The notes below the pieces were generated by a model, which was not told the origin of the DNA, ran no database searches, and saw nothing but the letters and a program-made list of their open reading frames with translations. From the NCBI GenBank assembly GCA_902825855.1, contig CADECW010000003.1, positions 1 through 64,000 of the forward strand: a DNA stretch of 64,000 nucleotides. Reading direction: 5' to 3'. Positions 25,701 through 36,930 of this stretch are shown piece after piece (position 1 is the stretch's first letter; every line of letters begins with the position of its first letter). A program made the position numbers and the translations under genes. Origin of the DNA: an uncultured Rhodospirillales bacterium (GTDB lineage: Bacteria; Pseudomonadota; Alphaproteobacteria; Reyranellales; Reyranellaceae).

Positions 25701-26116
25701 GGCATGGTAAAACCCGGCGCGATCTCGCGCTGCGCATAGGCGCATCCGTTTGGGTTGTCGTCGTTCTCTCGACGCTCGGCGTGACCTATTTGGTAAGAAA
25801 GACAATTCAGGGTGCTGACGCCAAGGTGTCGATCTTCGACGGCTTCGACATCATCGCCTATATCGGACTGGCGGTAGTTCTTGCGCCGAGTATGGTTGTC
25901 ATACTCGTGTCGACCTGGCTGGACCGAGTGGAAGAGGCAAGCGTGATTGGTTCCGATCGATTGTGCGATATCTGTAGCGGCAGCGGCCAAGTCAGATCGC
26001 CCCTTGGCGAGCCCGGGCGAGAGTGTGTCGCCTGCGCCGGCACTGGCGAGCGCGATTACGGAGCGGGTCACGTCATGTCTTTGGGTCGAACGCAAGCGCC
26101 TGGCGAGCAGTTGTGA
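25691..26116 (+). CDS. Two-helix membrane protein with DnaJ-type zinc-finger motif
   Basis: A 141-residue protein. Hydrophobic helices span about 16-36 and 52-76. The cytoplasmic tail carries two CxxCxGxG-type motifs (CDICSGSGQV and CVACAGTGER), as in the DnaJ zinc-binding domain, spaced 18 residues apart. This would bind one zinc ion and unfolded or partner protein. The start at ATG 25691 (MRLRHGKTRRD) is chosen because the longer frame upstream is arginine-rich shadow. No known full-length family is recognised. Confidence 0.65.
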   Translation: MRLRHGKTRRDLALRIGASVWVVVVLSTLGVTYLVRKTIQGADAKVSIFDGFDIIAYIGLAVVLAPSMVVILVSTWLDRVEEASVIGSDRLCDICSGSGQVRSPLGEPGRECVACAGTGERDYGAGHVMSLGRTQAPGEQL

Positions 26117-26202
26117 AAGCGAGACCGTGCCTTGGCGCCCGACATCGCGCGGCGTCGCTCGAGCCGCGGCAATGAAGTCCTATCGACAGTGGAAGACACG
26201 CC

Positions 26203-26448
26203 ATGATTCGTTTCGTCAAAATCGTCGGCTACGCTTGGCTATTTGCCACGGCGATGTGCATTCTCGGCATAGTGGCTGTGCTCTGGCTGACCGATGGCTG
26301 GAAGGCGGTCAAGGAGGTCATGGCGCCCGAATATCTGCTGATAGTCGCGGCGGCTTTCTTGCCAGGATTGCTCCTGCTGTTGCTGGAAAGAAAAGAGGAA
26401 CGAGTGGAAGAGCAGGAGGAAGAGGACAAGAAACGATCGCGACCTTAG
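26203..26448 (+). CDS. Small two-helix membrane protein with acidic coiled tail
   Basis: An 81-residue protein with two hydrophobic helices (about 8-30 and 43-63) and a Glu/Lys-rich tail (ERKEERVEEQEEEDKKR) likely to be helical in the cytoplasm. No family recognised. It begins 86 bases after the zinc-finger protein on the same strand and may share its transcript. Confidence 0.55.
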   Translation: MIRFVKIVGYAWLFATAMCILGIVAVLWLTDGWKAVKEVMAPEYLLIVAAAFLPGLLLLLLERKEERVEEQEEEDKKRSRP

Positions 26449-26628
26449 CCTGGCCCCGCCTTCCTTCCGGCATGGCACAATGACCGCGCAGGGTCTCCCG
26501 AGAGCCTGGCCGATACGCACGACACAAAGTGCTTCTGGCGGCGACACGGCCAAGAAACATCTCGCCAGTACAGCGGAGCGACGAACAGAGCTGTCGTTCT
26601 GATCGCCACAAGTTCAAAGGAGAGAGCA

Positions 26629-27102
26629 ATGATTGGTCGTCTTCTTGCAGTAGGTGCGGCTGCCGCTACGTTCTTCGCGGGCCTGTCGGCGGCGCAAAGC
26701 CAGTCCGGAGCGAACGTCGGCTCGCTGACCTGCAACGTCGCAGGCGGCGTTGGTTTTGTCTTTGGATCGTCGAAGGAACTGAGCTGCCTGTTCACCCGGA
26801 CAAACGGCACGGCCGAACGCTATTCCGGGTCGATCAACAAGTACGGCGTCGACATCGGCTTCACCAAGGAAGCGCAGATGGTGTGGCTGGTGTTTGCGCC
26901 CGGCACCATCGCTCCCGGTGCGCTGGCCGGATCGTATGGCGGCGGAACGGCGTCGGCCACGGTCGGGGTTGGTGCCGGCGCCAACGTTCTTATTGGCGGC
27001 AGCAACAAGCAAGTGACCCTTCAGCCGGTCAGCGTCGAAGGAAGCGTCGGGCTGAATGTGGCCGCAGGCATCGGAGCTGTCGACCTGAAGTACGTCAAGT
27101 AG
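26629..27102 (+). CDS. DUF992 family exported protein
   Basis: A 157-residue protein typical of DUF992, an alphaproteobacterial family. The signal peptide (1-25) precedes VGSLTCNVAGGVGFVFGSSKELSCLF and the later GTYGGG-like turn (AGSYGGGTASATVGVGAGANVLIGGS). Beta-rich, probably periplasmic or outer-membrane associated; function unknown. It has a GGAGAG ribosome site and ends at a strong terminator. Confidence 0.85.
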   Translation: MIGRLLAVGAAAATFFAGLSAAQSQSGANVGSLTCNVAGGVGFVFGSSKELSCLFTRTNGTAERYSGSINKYGVDIGFTKEAQMVWLVFAPGTIAPGALAGSYGGGTASATVGVGAGANVLIGGSNKQVTLQPVSVEGSVGLNVAAGIGAVDLKYVK

Positions 27103-27116
27103 CTTCAAGAGAAACT

Positions 27117-27150
27117 GCGTCGCGGGCGGACCGCCCTTCGCCCGCGACGC
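27117..27150 (+). terminator. Strong hairpin terminator
   Basis: A perfect 12-bp stem GCGTCGCGGGCG / CGCCCGCGACGC with a 10-base loop, 15 bases after the DUF992 stop. It separates that gene from the giant kinase. Confidence 0.7.
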
Positions 27151-27304
27151 TTCGGTGTTGGCGGGAGCGGGTGTGGCCGCCGTCTTCACGGTCGGGCCGG
27201 CAGACGCTCGACCGCAAAGGCTTGCCGGGCTTTTGCTGCACCTTTCCCGACAGCGGCAGATGTGCCTATGCTCGTCCTGGGAGTGGTTGCGGGGGCAAGG
27301 GCGT

Positions 27305-30300
27305 ATGGCTGCGCAGGTGGCGGGCTCCTCTTCATTGAGCGTACCCGAGCTACAGCGACAGCTTGCCGAGCTTTCCGCTGAGCTACAGGCGCGCACCGAA
27401 GAGAAGGCAGCGGCGCTGCAACGCGAAGCTGCCATCGGCGAGGTTCTCCGGGCCGTCAACGGCGTGTCGGGTGATCCCCGTCCGGTCTTTCAGACGATGC
27501 TCGAGAAAGCGATGGCGCTCTGCGGCGCCTCGTTTGGAGGGGTCTGGATCTTCGACGGGAACCGCTATGTCGCCGCTGCCCTGCACGGCGTGCCCGAGGC
27601 ATATGCGGCCTTTCTCCGGGGGATCACGGCACTGCCCGGGCCGGGGTCGGCACCCGACAGGTTCCTTCGCGGCGAGCGATCGGCCATCCACAGCATCGAC
27701 GTGTCCGACGAGGAGCTTTACCGCTCCGGCGATCCTCAACGCCAGGCCCTGGTCGAGTTGGGTGGTGCGCGGACCGCCCTGCATGTTCCCCTGTGCCGCG
27801 ACGAAAGGGTCGTCGGCGTTCTGACGATCTATCGCCAGGAGGTGCGGGCATTCGACGACGGCGAGACGGCATTGTTGCAGACCTTTGCCGCTCAGGCCGT
27901 TCTGGCCCTGGAGAATGCCCGGCTGCTCGCAGAGGCGCGCGAGGCCCTGGAACAGCAGACGGCAACTGCCGAGATACTGGAGATCATCAATTCTTCGCCG
28001 GGTGACGTGAACCCGGTATTCGATGCGGTGCTGGCGAGTGCCACGCGGCTCTGCGATGCCGCCTTCGGCATCCTGTGGCTGTCCGATGGCCAGCACTTCT
28101 GGGCCGCGGCATTGCACGGCGCGCCCGAAGCGTATGCCGAGATCGTCCGGGTGCCCCATCGACCGCTCGCCACCAATCCACTCGGGCGGTTGCTGCGTGG
28201 CGAGCGATTGATCGTCAGCGTCGATGTCGCAGCCGAGGAGGCCTACCGAGCGGGCGATCCCGCGCGGCTGGCGCTGGTCGATGTTGCGCGGGCCCGCAGC
28301 GTCGTTCAGGTCGCGCTGGTCAAGGACGACGCCTTTCTCGGCTCCCTGACGGTCTATCGCCGGGAGGTGCGGCCGTTCAGCGAGAAGCAGATCAACCTGC
28401 TGCAGAACTTCGCAGCTCAAGCGGTCATTGCGATCGAGAATACGCGGCTATTGACCGAGCAACGGGAAGCGCTCGAGCGACAGACTGCTACCACCGAAGT
28501 GCTCGCGGTCATAAACTCTTCGCCGGGCCGCCTTCAGCCGGTGTTCGATGCGATGCTCGAACGGGCGGTGCGATTGAGTGAATCGGCCTTCGGCCTCATG
28601 ACTCTCCACGAGGACGGAAAATTCAACAGAGTGGCCTTGTACGGGGTGCAAAGGGAGCTGATCGAGTCGGAGCCTGCACTGTCGCCGCCAGGTCCCAGCA
28701 ACACGCTTTCGCGCCTGCGCAACGGTGAGGATGTCGTCCATACGGTCGACCTCGCGACCTCGCCCGCCTACCTCGAAGGCGACAGGCGCACGCGCGACGT
28801 GGTCGAACTGGCCGGTGCGCGCAGCTTGCTGGCGGTCGCCTTGCGCAAGGATGACGCGTTTCTCGGATCGATTACGGCATACCGTCAGGAAGTGAGACCC
28901 TTCACCGACAAGCAGGTTGCATTACTGCGCGGCTTCGCTGGCCAGGCGGTCATCGCAATCGAGAATGGGCGCCTGTTGGACGAACTGCGCGAGGCCCTGG
29001 AGCGGCAGACCGCGACCGCCGAAGTGCTCAAGGTGATCAATGCCTCTCCGGGCAACCTTGGTCCCGTCTTCGATGCTCTGTTGGAAAAGGCGTCAGAGCT
29101 CTGCGGCGCCAAATACGGCACGCTCTTTCTATACGATGGCAACGCTTTTACGGTCGTGGCGACGCGCAATGTCCCGGCTGCCTATGAGGCGGTGGTCCGC
29201 GGCCAGTCCTTCAGTCCCGAAAAGAACTCCGTTCTGCGCCACCTGCAGGAACACAGGCGTCCGCTCAACGTCAAAGACGTGTTCGACGAAGCCTACGTCG
29301 CACGGGACCCGCTGCGGGTGGCGGCCATCGAGCTGGCCGGGGTCCGCAGCTTGCTTGCGGTTCCCCTGCTCAAGGGCCGCGAACTGACCGGATTCATCGG
29401 GATCTATCGCGACGAGCTGGGGGGATTTGGCGAAAACGAAATCGCTCTCGTGAGCGCTTTTGCCGACCAGGCAGTGATTGCGATCGAAAACGTCAGGCTC
29501 GTCAACGAAACCCGCGAAGCGCTGGAGCAGCAGACGGCCACTGCCGAGGTCCTGCAGGTCATCAACAGCTCGCCGGGCAACCTCGCCCCGGTATTCGATA
29601 GCATGCTCGAAAAGGCGATGCGCCAATGCGACGCCGCGTTTGGCCATCTCGACATCTACGACGGGAGTGCCTTCCGAACCGCCGCGGTTCGCGGCGTTCC
29701 GGCCAAGTTTGCCGAATTCCGCAAGACCAATTCGACGACCTACGGTCCGGGAACAGGCCCGGCCAGGATGCTCGCCGGAGAAAGCATCGTGCGTCACGTC
29801 GATCTGATGGACGACGACGCCTATCGCGCCGGCGAGCCGAACCGGCGCGCCTTGGTCGAACTCGGCGGGGCGCGCTCGTCCATCCAGGTGGCGCTGCGAA
29901 AGGATGAGGAGTTCCTCGGCTTCATAACGCTGTTTCGGAAGGAGGTTCGCCCGTTCACCGAGAAGCAGGGTGCACTGCTGCAAAACTTTGCTGCGCAAGC
30001 CGTGATCGCCATGGAGAACGCCAGGCTGCTCGGCGAGCAACGTGAGGCGCTTGAGCAGCAAACGGCCACCGCTGAGGTCCTGCAGGTCATCAATTCCTCG
30101 CCGGGCAATCTTGGGCCGGTGTTCGACGCAATGCTCGAGAAGGCCACGCGGCTCTGCAGCGTCCCTTACGGGCAGCTGGCCCTGTTCGATGGCGAGCATT
30201 TCCGCTTCGTTGCCGTGCACGGAAGGGCGCAATTCCAGCTACATCAGCCGCGTGATCCAAAACCGCCCTCTTGGGGTATCACCTGGCCTCGCATCATCGA

Positions 30301-33300
30301 CGGCGAGAATGTCGTTCACATATCCGATGTCGCTGCGTCCGAGATCTATCGCAGCGGACACGAATCGGCTCGGCGTTTCGTGGACACTGGCGGCGGCCGC
30401 AGCCTGCTCACTGTCGCATTGCGCAAGGACAGTCAGCTGCTGGGCGCTTTGAGCGTCTATTCCCAGAAGGTGCGCCCATTTACCGACAAGCAGATCGCTC
30501 TCCTGCAGAATTTTGCCGCCCAGGCAGTCGTGGCCATCGAGAACGCCCGGCTGCTCTCCGAGCAGCGTGAGGCCTTGGAACGGCAGACGGCGACGGCTGA
30601 AATCTTGCAGATCATCAATGGCTCGCCGGGCGACCTGGAGCCAGTGTTCATCTCGGTGCTGGAGAAGGCGTTGCGCCTCTGCGAGGCTGCCTTCGGCGTA
30701 TTCTGGACTTATGATGGGAACCACTTCCATGCTTCGGCGCTGCTTGGTGTCCCTGCGGCATTTGCCGACTTCGCCAAGCAACGCCCGCACAGAGTTGGCA
30801 ACGACAACACTCACGCGCGGGCGCTCCGCGGCGAAGCGGTGATGCACATCGTCGATGCGGCTGATAGCGAGGCATATCGCCTGGGCGATCCGCTGCGTCG
30901 AGCGCTGGTCGATCTTGGTGGGGCGCGAACCTCGCTTGGCGTAGCTTTGCGCAAGGATGAAGCTCTGCTGGGAGTGCTCATCCTCTATCGCAAGGAGGTC
31001 CGCCCTTTCAGCGAGAGGCAGATCAGCTTGATCGAGAGTTTCGCGGGCCAGGCAGTGGTCGCGATGGAGAATGCACGTCTTCTCGACCAGTTGCACCAGC
31101 GGACGGACGATCTGGCCCGCTCGGTAGACGAGCTTACGGCGACAGGCGATGTTCTCAGGGCCATCAGCCGTTCATCTACGGACCTGAAGGCCGTTCTCGA
31201 CACCCTGCTGGCGACGGTGGCGCGGCTATGCCGCGCCGACCAGACCTACATGTTCCGGCGCCACGACGAGTTGCACCATCTCGTCGCCGCCCACGGGGTG
31301 CCGACGGAAGGCGAAGAGTTCATCCGCAACCATCCTTTCAAGCCGGGTCGGGGTACGACCAGCGGCCGCGTCGCCCTGGAACGCCGCATCATCCATATCG
31401 AGGATGTCCTGAGCGATCCCGAGTACGACTATCGGGAAGGCCAGAATGCTGCAGGGTTCCGGTCGATGCTGGGCTTGCCGCTGCTTCGCGAAGACACGCT
31501 GGTCGGGATATTCGTGCTGGGCCGCACCCGGGTCGAGCCGTTCACGGCCAGGGAAATCGAGCTTGCCGCCAGCTTCGCCGACCAGGCGGTGATCGCAATC
31601 GAGAATGCGCGACTGTTCGAGGAGCTGCGGGAATCGCTCGATCAGCAGACCGCAAGCGCCGAGATACTGCAGGTCATTTCCCAGTCGCCGACCGACGTCA
31701 CGCCTGTTCTCAACGCAGTGGTCGCGGCGGCGCTGCGCTTCTGTGGTGCGGAGGATGCGGTCCTTGCCCTCAGGGTCGCGGAGCATGTCGTTGTCACCGC
31801 CCACGTAGGCACGATTCAGGCTCGCATCGGGACGGAGCGTCCGCTCGACCGCAGCCTCGCGATGACGCGCGCCGTGGTGGATTGCCAGACGGTGCACGTC
31901 CCGGACATGTTTGCCCTCGACCCGGCCGAGTACGCGCCAGCGCTCGCCAACGCGAGGTCGATGGGCTTCAAGGCCGCGCTCGCCGCCCCCATGGTGCGCG
32001 ACGGCGCCGCCATCGGCAGCATCCTGCTGCGCAAGTCGGAGGCGGGACCTTTCACCCAACGCCAGATCTCGCTCCTGGAAGTCTTTGCCTCCCAGGCTGT
32101 AATCGCCATCGAAAATGTCAGGCTGTTCACCCGCCTGCGCGACAGCCAGGCCGAGCTGCGGGTGACTTTCGACAGCATGGGCGATGGCGTGGCCATGTTC
32201 GACACTGATCGACGGCTGGCCGCCTGGAACCGGAACTTCGAGCAAATCATGGGCCTCTCCGCGGAGTGGCTGGAGACGCGACCCAACTACGCGGAGTACC
32301 TCGACTTGTTGGCCAACCGCGGCGAGTTCGGCACCGAGAATGTCGAGGCCGAGCTTGCCAGCCGCCTGGAGGATACCGAGCGGGAGCTACGGCTCGAGCG
32401 TACCCGCGCCGACGGATCGGCCATCGAAGTCCGACGCAACGCTGTTCCTGGCGGCGGCTTCGTGCTGATCTACAGTGACATCACCCAGCGGCGCCGCGCC
32501 GAACAGGCCGTACGCCAGGCCAGAGACGTCGCCGAGACAGCGTTGAAGGATCTGAAAACGGCGCAGGCAAGCCTGATCCACGCCGAGAAGATGGCGTCGC
32601 TCGGTCAACTCACGGCTGGCATCGCCCATGAGATCAAGAACCCGCTGAACTTCGTCAACAACTTCGCCGGATTGTCGATGGAGCTGCTCGACGAATTGAA
32701 GGATACCGTCGCGCCGACGATCTCCTCGCTGGACGAGGACGGGCGCGCCTTGCTCGACGACACCATCGCCCTGCTGACCAGCAACCTGGAGAAAATACGC
32801 AGCCATGGCCAGCGGGCCGACGGCATCGTCAAGAGCATGCTGCTGCATTCGCGCGGCGGCAGCAGCGACCGGCAGACAGTCGACATCAATGCCGTTCTCG
32901 AGGAAGCGCTCAACCTCGCCTACCACGGCGCCCGTGCCCATGATCCTCAGTTCAACGTCACGCTCGAGCGGGACCTGCAGGTCGGCTTGGCGCCCATCGA
33001 GATCGTGCCGCAGGACGTCACGCGGGTGTTCCTCAATCTGATAGGCAATGGGTTCTACGCGATGAGCAAGCGCTGGCGCCAGGACGGCGAGGGCTTCCGG
33101 CCGGTCCTGAAGGTTACGTCCCGTGCTGTGGCCGATGCCGTCGAGATCGTCATCCGCGACAACGGCACCGGTATCTCGGCCGAGGACCGCGGCCGGCTGT
33201 TCCAGCCCTTCTTCACGACCAAGCCTACCGGTGAGGGGACGGGGCTTGGCCTGTCGATCAGTTACGACATCGTCACCCAGCAGCATGGCGGCACGGTCAC

Positions 33301-33388
33301 GGTCGATAGCGAGGTCGGCGTTTTCACTGAATTTGCCGTCATGTTGCCGCGGCGACAGGCTGCGCCTGCCACCTCGCGAGACGGATGA
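27305..33388 (+). CDS. Giant sensor histidine kinase with nine tandem GAF domains
   Basis: A 2,027-residue protein without a signal peptide or transmembrane helix. Nine GAF modules of about 175 residues begin near 36, 216, 392, 567, 740, 916, 1091, 1269 and 1446. Most open with [16 protein letters not shown] and end with [19 protein letters not shown] domain (about 1614-1740), a HisKA domain with H1775 ([12 protein letters not shown]) and an ATPase ([18 protein letters not shown]) follow. ATG 27305 is preferred; earlier starts overlap the terminator region. The overlapping response regulator at 33385 is the likely target. GAF ligands cannot be read from sequence. Confidence 0.88.
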   Translation: MAAQVAGSSSLSVPELQRQLAELSAELQARTEEKAAALQREAAIGEVLRAVNGVSGDPRPVFQTMLEKAMALCGASFGGVWIFDGNRYVAAALHGVPEAYAAFLRGITALPGPGSAPDRFLRGERSAIHSIDVSDEELYRSGDPQRQALVELGGARTALHVPLCRDERVVGVLTIYRQEVRAFDDGETALLQTFAAQAVLALENARLLAEAREALEQQTATAEILEIINSSPGDVNPVFDAVLASATRLCDAAFGILWLSDGQHFWAAALHGAPEAYAEIVRVPHRPLATNPLGRLLRGERLIVSVDVAAEEAYRAGDPARLALVDVARARSVVQVALVKDDAFLGSLTVYRREVRPFSEKQINLLQNFAAQAVIAIENTRLLTEQREALERQTATTEVLAVINSSPGRLQPVFDAMLERAVRLSESAFGLMTLHEDGKFNRVALYGVQRELIESEPALSPPGPSNTLSRLRNGEDVVHTVDLATSPAYLEGDRRTRDVVELAGARSLLAVALRKDDAFLGSITAYRQEVRPFTDKQVALLRGFAGQAVIAIENGRLLDELREALERQTATAEVLKVINASPGNLGPVFDALLEKASELCGAKYGTLFLYDGNAFTVVATRNVPAAYEAVVRGQSFSPEKNSVLRHLQEHRRPLNVKDVFDEAYVARDPLRVAAIELAGVRSLLAVPLLKGRELTGFIGIYRDELGGFGENEIALVSAFADQAVIAIENVRLVNETREALEQQTATAEVLQVINSSPGNLAPVFDSMLEKAMRQCDAAFGHLDIYDGSAFRTAAVRGVPAKFAEFRKTNSTTYGPGTGPARMLAGESIVRHVDLMDDDAYRAGEPNRRALVELGGARSSIQVALRKDEEFLGFITLFRKEVRPFTEKQGALLQNFAAQAVIAMENARLLGEQREALEQQTATAEVLQVINSSPGNLGPVFDAMLEKATRLCSVPYGQLALFDGEHFRFVAVHGRAQFQLHQPRDPKPPSWGITWPRIIDGENVVHISDVAASEIYRSGHESARRFVDTGGGRSLLTVALRKDSQLLGALSVYSQKVRPFTDKQIALLQNFAAQAVVAIENARLLSEQREALERQTATAEILQIINGSPGDLEPVFISVLEKALRLCEAAFGVFWTYDGNHFHASALLGVPAAFADFAKQRPHRVGNDNTHARALRGEAVMHIVDAADSEAYRLGDPLRRALVDLGGARTSLGVALRKDEALLGVLILYRKEVRPFSERQISLIESFAGQAVVAMENARLLDQLHQRTDDLARSVDELTATGDVLRAISRSSTDLKAVLDTLLATVARLCRADQTYMFRRHDELHHLVAAHGVPTEGEEFIRNHPFKPGRGTTSGRVALERRIIHIEDVLSDPEYDYREGQNAAGFRSMLGLPLLREDTLVGIFVLGRTRVEPFTAREIELAASFADQAVIAIENARLFEELRESLDQQTASAEILQVISQSPTDVTPVLNAVVAAALRFCGAEDAVLALRVAEHVVVTAHVGTIQARIGTERPLDRSLAMTRAVVDCQTVHVPDMFALDPAEYAPALANARSMGFKAALAAPMVRDGAAIGSILLRKSEAGPFTQRQISLLEVFASQAVIAIENVRLFTRLRDSQAELRVTFDSMGDGVAMFDTDRRLAAWNRNFEQIMGLSAEWLETRPNYAEYLDLLANRGEFGTENVEAELASRLEDTERELRLERTRADGSAIEVRRNAVPGGGFVLIYSDITQRRRAEQAVRQARDVAETALKDLKTAQASLIHAEKMASLGQLTAGIAHEIKNPLNFVNNFAGLSMELLDELKDTVAPTISSLDEDGRALLDDTIALLTSNLEKIRSHGQRADGIVKSMLLHSRGGSSDRQTVDINAVLEEALNLAYHGARAHDPQFNVTLERDLQVGLAPIEIVPQDVTRVFLNLIGNGFYAMSKRWRQDGEGFRPVLKVTSRAVADAVEIVIRDNGTGISAEDRGRLFQPFFTTKPTGEGTGLGLSISYDIVTQQHGGTVTVDSEVGVFTEFAVMLPRRQAAPATSRDG

Positions 33389-34497
33389 TGCGGCAGGCGA
33401 AGATACTCGCTGTCGACGACGAGCCCGACTTCGAAGCGCTGCTGAAGCAGCGGTTCCGCCGGGAAATCCGTTCTGGCGATTTTGCCTTTCGTTTCGCCCG
33501 CCACGGCGAGGAGGCTCTGACCGTATTGGCCGAGGACCCTGAAATCGAGCTGCTGCTACTCGACATAAACATGCCAGTGATGGATGGGCTCACGCTCCTG
33601 TCTGAGCTGCAGAAACGCCAGCTAGCGGTGCGGGCGATCATCGTTTCGGCCTACGGCGACATGGGCAACATCCGCACGGCAATGAACCGGGGCGCTTTCG
33701 ATTTCGTCACCAAGCCAGTGGACCTGAGCGACCTGGAGATCACCGTACGCAAGACGCTGGACGATATTGCCCGGGTACGTGAGCTAGATCGCCGGCGGGC
33801 CGTCGCCGAGCGAGCGCGCACGAACCTGTCCCGCTACTTCTCGCCGAACCTGGCGGGACTGCTCGCTGAGCGGGACGAACCGCTGGGTCCCGTTCGGCGA
33901 GAGACGGTCGCGGTGCTGTTCGCCGATATTGTTGGCTTCACGCGCATGGCCGAGAGCATGGCGCCTGAAGACGTCGTCACGCTGCTGCGGGAGTTTCATG
34001 AGCGCATGGCGGAGGAGATCTTCGCCTGTGGCGGGACAATCGAGAAGTATATCGGTGACGCCATTTTTGCCGTGTTCGGACTGCTGGACAAGGCGCCGGA
34101 CGACGCAGCCAAGACGCTGACGTGCGCCCATCGCATGCTGGGAACCCTCGACGTCTGGAACCAGGAACGCGAGCGGCACGGCCAGCCCACGTTGGCAGTC
34201 GGTATCGGCGTCAACTACGGGCCGGCTGTTGTCGGAGACGTCGGCAGCAAGCAAGGATTGTCGTTCACCGTGATCGGCGACACAGTGAACACAGCCAGTC
34301 GACTGCAGGGTTTGAGCCGTGAACTCGCGGTTCCGCTCGTCGTCGGCGATGCTCTGGTGGCAGCGATCGCTCGCGAAAACCAGGCCGAGTCGAAAAGGCT
34401 GCTCGAAGGCCTGCAAGACCATGGCGAACGGACGCTGAGGGGACGCAGCGCACCGATCCGAATCTGGAGTTGGCAGTCGACGGGCTCGACACGATGA
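33385..34497 (+). CDS. Response regulator with class III adenylate cyclase output
   Basis: A 370-residue protein: receiver (1-125, phosphoacceptor D60 in [13 protein letters not shown]), a helical linker, then a nucleotide cyclase catalytic domain (about 172-345). Metal-binding D181 (FADIVGFT) and D225 ([11 protein letters not shown]) are intact. Substrate-selecting K221 and D299 ([12 protein letters not shown]) point to ATP rather than GTP. The receiver should be phosphorylated by the nine-GAF kinase whose stop it overlaps, linking its input to cAMP. It overlaps UbiX by four bases. Confidence 0.88.
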   Translation: MMRQAKILAVDDEPDFEALLKQRFRREIRSGDFAFRFARHGEEALTVLAEDPEIELLLLDINMPVMDGLTLLSELQKRQLAVRAIIVSAYGDMGNIRTAMNRGAFDFVTKPVDLSDLEITVRKTLDDIARVRELDRRRAVAERARTNLSRYFSPNLAGLLAERDEPLGPVRRETVAVLFADIVGFTRMAESMAPEDVVTLLREFHERMAEEIFACGGTIEKYIGDAIFAVFGLLDKAPDDAAKTLTCAHRMLGTLDVWNQERERHGQPTLAVGIGVNYGPAVVGDVGSKQGLSFTVIGDTVNTASRLQGLSRELAVPLVVGDALVAAIARENQAESKRLLEGLQDHGERTLRGRSAPIRIWSWQSTGSTR

Positions 34498-35087
34498 CCG
34501 CTCGCATGATCGTCGGCATCACAGGCGCCTCGGGGACGGTCTACGGCATCCGGGTGCTGGAGATGCTGCGGGCCATGAAGATCGAGAGCCACCTCGTGAT
34601 CTCCAAGGCCGGCGACCAGACGCGCTCGCTCGAGACCGACCTGTCGGCAGCCGCCTTGCGCGCCCTCGCCGACAAGGTCTACGCGCCGGGCGACATTGGC
34701 GCGGCAATTTCAAGCGGTTCGTTCCAGACAATGGGCATGATCGTAGCGCCCTGCTCGGTGCGCACATTGAGCGAGATAGCGACCGGCGTGACGTCGAGCC
34801 TGGTGGCGCGCGCCGCCGATGTCTGCCTGAAGGAGCGACGGCGGGTTGTCCTGATGTTCCGCGAGACACCGCTGCACGCCGGCCATATCAAGAGCATGCT
34901 GGCTGTCACGGAGATGGGAGCCATCGTCGCCGTGCCGGCGCCGGCGTTCTATGCGCGGCCGGACACGGTCGACGATATCGTCACCCATTCGGTGGCGCGT
35001 GCCCTCGACCTGTTCGGCCTCGACGCCAAGGCCTTTCCGCGCTGGACCGGCCCTCCCGTCGTGGCCGGACGGAAGAAAGGCAAGTGA
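34494..35087 (+). CDS. ubiX: UbiX-family flavin prenyltransferase
   Basis: A 197-residue protein. The flavin-binding start [20 protein letters not shown] is typical. The conserved [46 protein letters not shown] and PDTVDDIV segments follow. UbiX makes prenylated FMN, the cofactor of UbiD-type decarboxylases. No ubiD gene lies nearby. ATG 34494 overlaps the cyclase stop (ATGA), an odd coupling of a signalling gene to a cofactor enzyme. It could serve a decarboxylase encoded elsewhere. Confidence 0.88.
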   Translation: MTARMIVGITGASGTVYGIRVLEMLRAMKIESHLVISKAGDQTRSLETDLSAAALRALADKVYAPGDIGAAISSGSFQTMGMIVAPCSVRTLSEIATGVTSSLVARAADVCLKERRRVVLMFRETPLHAGHIKSMLAVTEMGAIVAVPAPAFYARPDTVDDIVTHSVARALDLFGLDAKAFPRWTGPPVVAGRKKGK

Positions 35088-35118
35088 TGCGGCAGCGACC
35101 GACGGCGGCAGCCGGCCT

Positions 35119-35568
35119 TTAACCCAGTCGCGTCCGGATCTTGATCTCCGATGTGAGCGTGCGATGGACGGGACACTTGTCGGCGATCTGCAGCAGCCGG
35201 TCGCGCTGCTCGGAACTGAGCGGGCCTTCCAGCACGATCTGCCGGTCGATCTGGTCGATCTTGCCTTCCCTGGTCTCGCAGTCGGCGCAGTCCGTCGCGT
35301 GGATCTTGTCGTGCTTCAGCCAGACCCGGACCTTCTGCAACGGCCAGTTCTTCTGACGGGCATACATGCGTAGCGTCATCGCCGTGCAGGCGCCCAGTCC
35401 CGCCAGCAGGTAGTCGTAGGGGCCGGGGCCGGTGTTCGTGCCGCCAGCGGAGGCCGGCTCGTCGGCCGACAGCACGTGGGTGCCGACGCGCACGGTCTCG
35501 GCGAACGGGCCGATGTTGCGGTCCTCGACGATCACGACGCCGGGTGGGGGAAGCTCTGCCTCGGCCAT
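35119..35568 (-). CDS. OsmC family peroxide-stress protein
   Basis: A 149-residue OsmC/Ohr-superfamily protein. The catalytic cysteine pair is seen in LAGLGACTAMTLRMYARQ and in DKCPVHRTL. GTNTGPGPYDYLLAG is a family signature. It would reduce organic or lipid hydroperoxides. Extra cysteines (ATDCADCETREGK) form a possible metal or redox site typical of this subgroup. ATG 35568 follows AAGGAG. It converges with ubiX. Confidence 0.85.
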   Translation of the reverse strand: MAEAELPPPGVVIVEDRNIGPFAETVRVGTHVLSADEPASAGGTNTGPGPYDYLLAGLGACTAMTLRMYARQKNWPLQKVRVWLKHDKIHATDCADCETREGKIDQIDRQIVLEGPLSSEQRDRLLQIADKCPVHRTLTSEIKIRTRLG

Positions 35569-35635
35569 GTCCTGCTCCTTACGCACTTTTCAAAGCAAAT
35601 CGCCTGAGCCACGATTGCGGACAAGCAGTGTAGAA

Positions 35636-36916
35636 GTGCCTAGCCCGACCGCCACATTCTTTCTCCGCCATTTCGGCCTCGATCGCCCATACCGCTTCGA
35701 GCGGGTGATGCTGGGCGGACTCGCGATCCTGTTGGCGCTGCTGGCCCTTCTGGCTGCTCTGTGGATGCGCGCGATCGACGAGTTGCCGATCGACGGGCCG
35801 CGCGGCGAGTACTTCCTCTATCTGCTGGTGCTTTTCGTGTCGGTGCTGGCGACGGTCCGCTGGCCGCGACTGGGCGGGCTGCTGCTGGTGCTGATGGCGT
35901 TCGATCTCACATGGGGTGCCGGGCTGTTCGCGCTCCATCGCGCAAGGTTAGCCACTGCCTCGCTGATGCCGCCCGGCAGGTTCGAACCGCAGCGCTTCCA
36001 ATGGCATCCGCTGTTGCAGGCCGTACCGATCCCCTCGCTCGATCTCACCAGCTCGACGGGGCTTGTGATCCGCCACACGCGCGAAGGCACGCGCGGCCGG
36101 GATCCACAGGGCAGCCTCGAGGGCAGCAATGTCGTCGCAACCTTCGGCGGCTCGACGACCTACGACATCGGCGTGGGCGACGGCGAGACCTGGCCCGATC
36201 GCCTTTCGCAGGCGCTGGGTGGCGGCTACTTCGTCGTCAATCATGGCGTGCCGGGCTACACCACGGCCGAGCACCTGATCCAGACGGCGTTCTACCAGAC
36301 CAAGTTCGGCACGCTGCCGCGCTGCGCCGTCTACTATGTCGGCTGGAACGACCTGCGCAATGCGCACATCTCCGGGCTCGATCCGGGCTATGCCGATTTC
36401 CATCTACCGAGCCAGATCGATTCGCAGAAGGTGCGTCGCATCGGCGGCTCGCACGTCACCTTTTCGCCCCTGCTTACGCTGCTGATGCGATTCGTCGGCG
36501 CCAACGTCGATACCGCGCGGTATTTCGCCGATCCGTACGGCAAGGCGCCAGGGAGCGGCGACGATCCCAACCTCGATGCCATCTACAGGCGCAATGTCGC
36601 GGCGATCTCGGCGATCAACCGACAGCGCGGCGTGACCACGATCTGGGTCGGGCAGCTTCTGAACCGCGAGCGGCTGACGGGCGAGGGTCGGTACGGCTGG
36701 CTGCCGCTGGTGCGTGATCGCGACCTGTGGCCGATGCAGCAGAGGTTCAACGATGTCCTGAAGCAGACGGCGGTCGGGCTGGGCGACACGTACGTCGGCA
36801 TCGATGCAGCGTCGTTCGTCGGTGTCGATTTCGTCGACCAGGGGCACTTCTCGGCGCGCGGCGCCAACCGCTTTGTCGACGAGCTGGCGCCGGTCGTGCG
36901 TCGGCTCTGCCGCTAG
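35636..36916 (+). CDS. Membrane-anchored SGNH/GDSL-type hydrolase
   Basis: A 426-residue protein. Two or three N-terminal helices (about 22-45 and 60-98) lead to a periplasmic SGNH domain. The nucleophile block is FGGSTTYDIGVGD, with the Asn/Gly blocks at NHGVPGYTTAEH and YVGWNDLRN, and the Asp-His pair at VDQGHFSARGANRF. Substrates of such anchored enzymes are often acyl groups on cell-wall or capsule sugars. The start is uncertain: GTG 35636 is used because the longer frame runs under the OsmC gene. Confidence 0.75.
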   Translation: MPSPTATFFLRHFGLDRPYRFERVMLGGLAILLALLALLAALWMRAIDELPIDGPRGEYFLYLLVLFVSVLATVRWPRLGGLLLVLMAFDLTWGAGLFALHRARLATASLMPPGRFEPQRFQWHPLLQAVPIPSLDLTSSTGLVIRHTREGTRGRDPQGSLEGSNVVATFGGSTTYDIGVGDGETWPDRLSQALGGGYFVVNHGVPGYTTAEHLIQTAFYQTKFGTLPRCAVYYVGWNDLRNAHISGLDPGYADFHLPSQIDSQKVRRIGGSHVTFSPLLTLLMRFVGANVDTARYFADPYGKAPGSGDDPNLDAIYRRNVAAISAINRQRGVTTIWVGQLLNRERLTGEGRYGWLPLVRDRDLWPMQQRFNDVLKQTAVGLGDTYVGIDAASFVGVDFVDQGHFSARGANRFVDELAPVVRRLCR

Positions 36917-36930
36917 GGTAACATTTTGCG

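Noticed and set aside
27305-33388. Nine-GAF repeat region as an assembly artefact
   Set aside because: The modules differ clearly from one another in sequence and the reading frame is unbroken, so a collapsed or duplicated assembly is unlikely.
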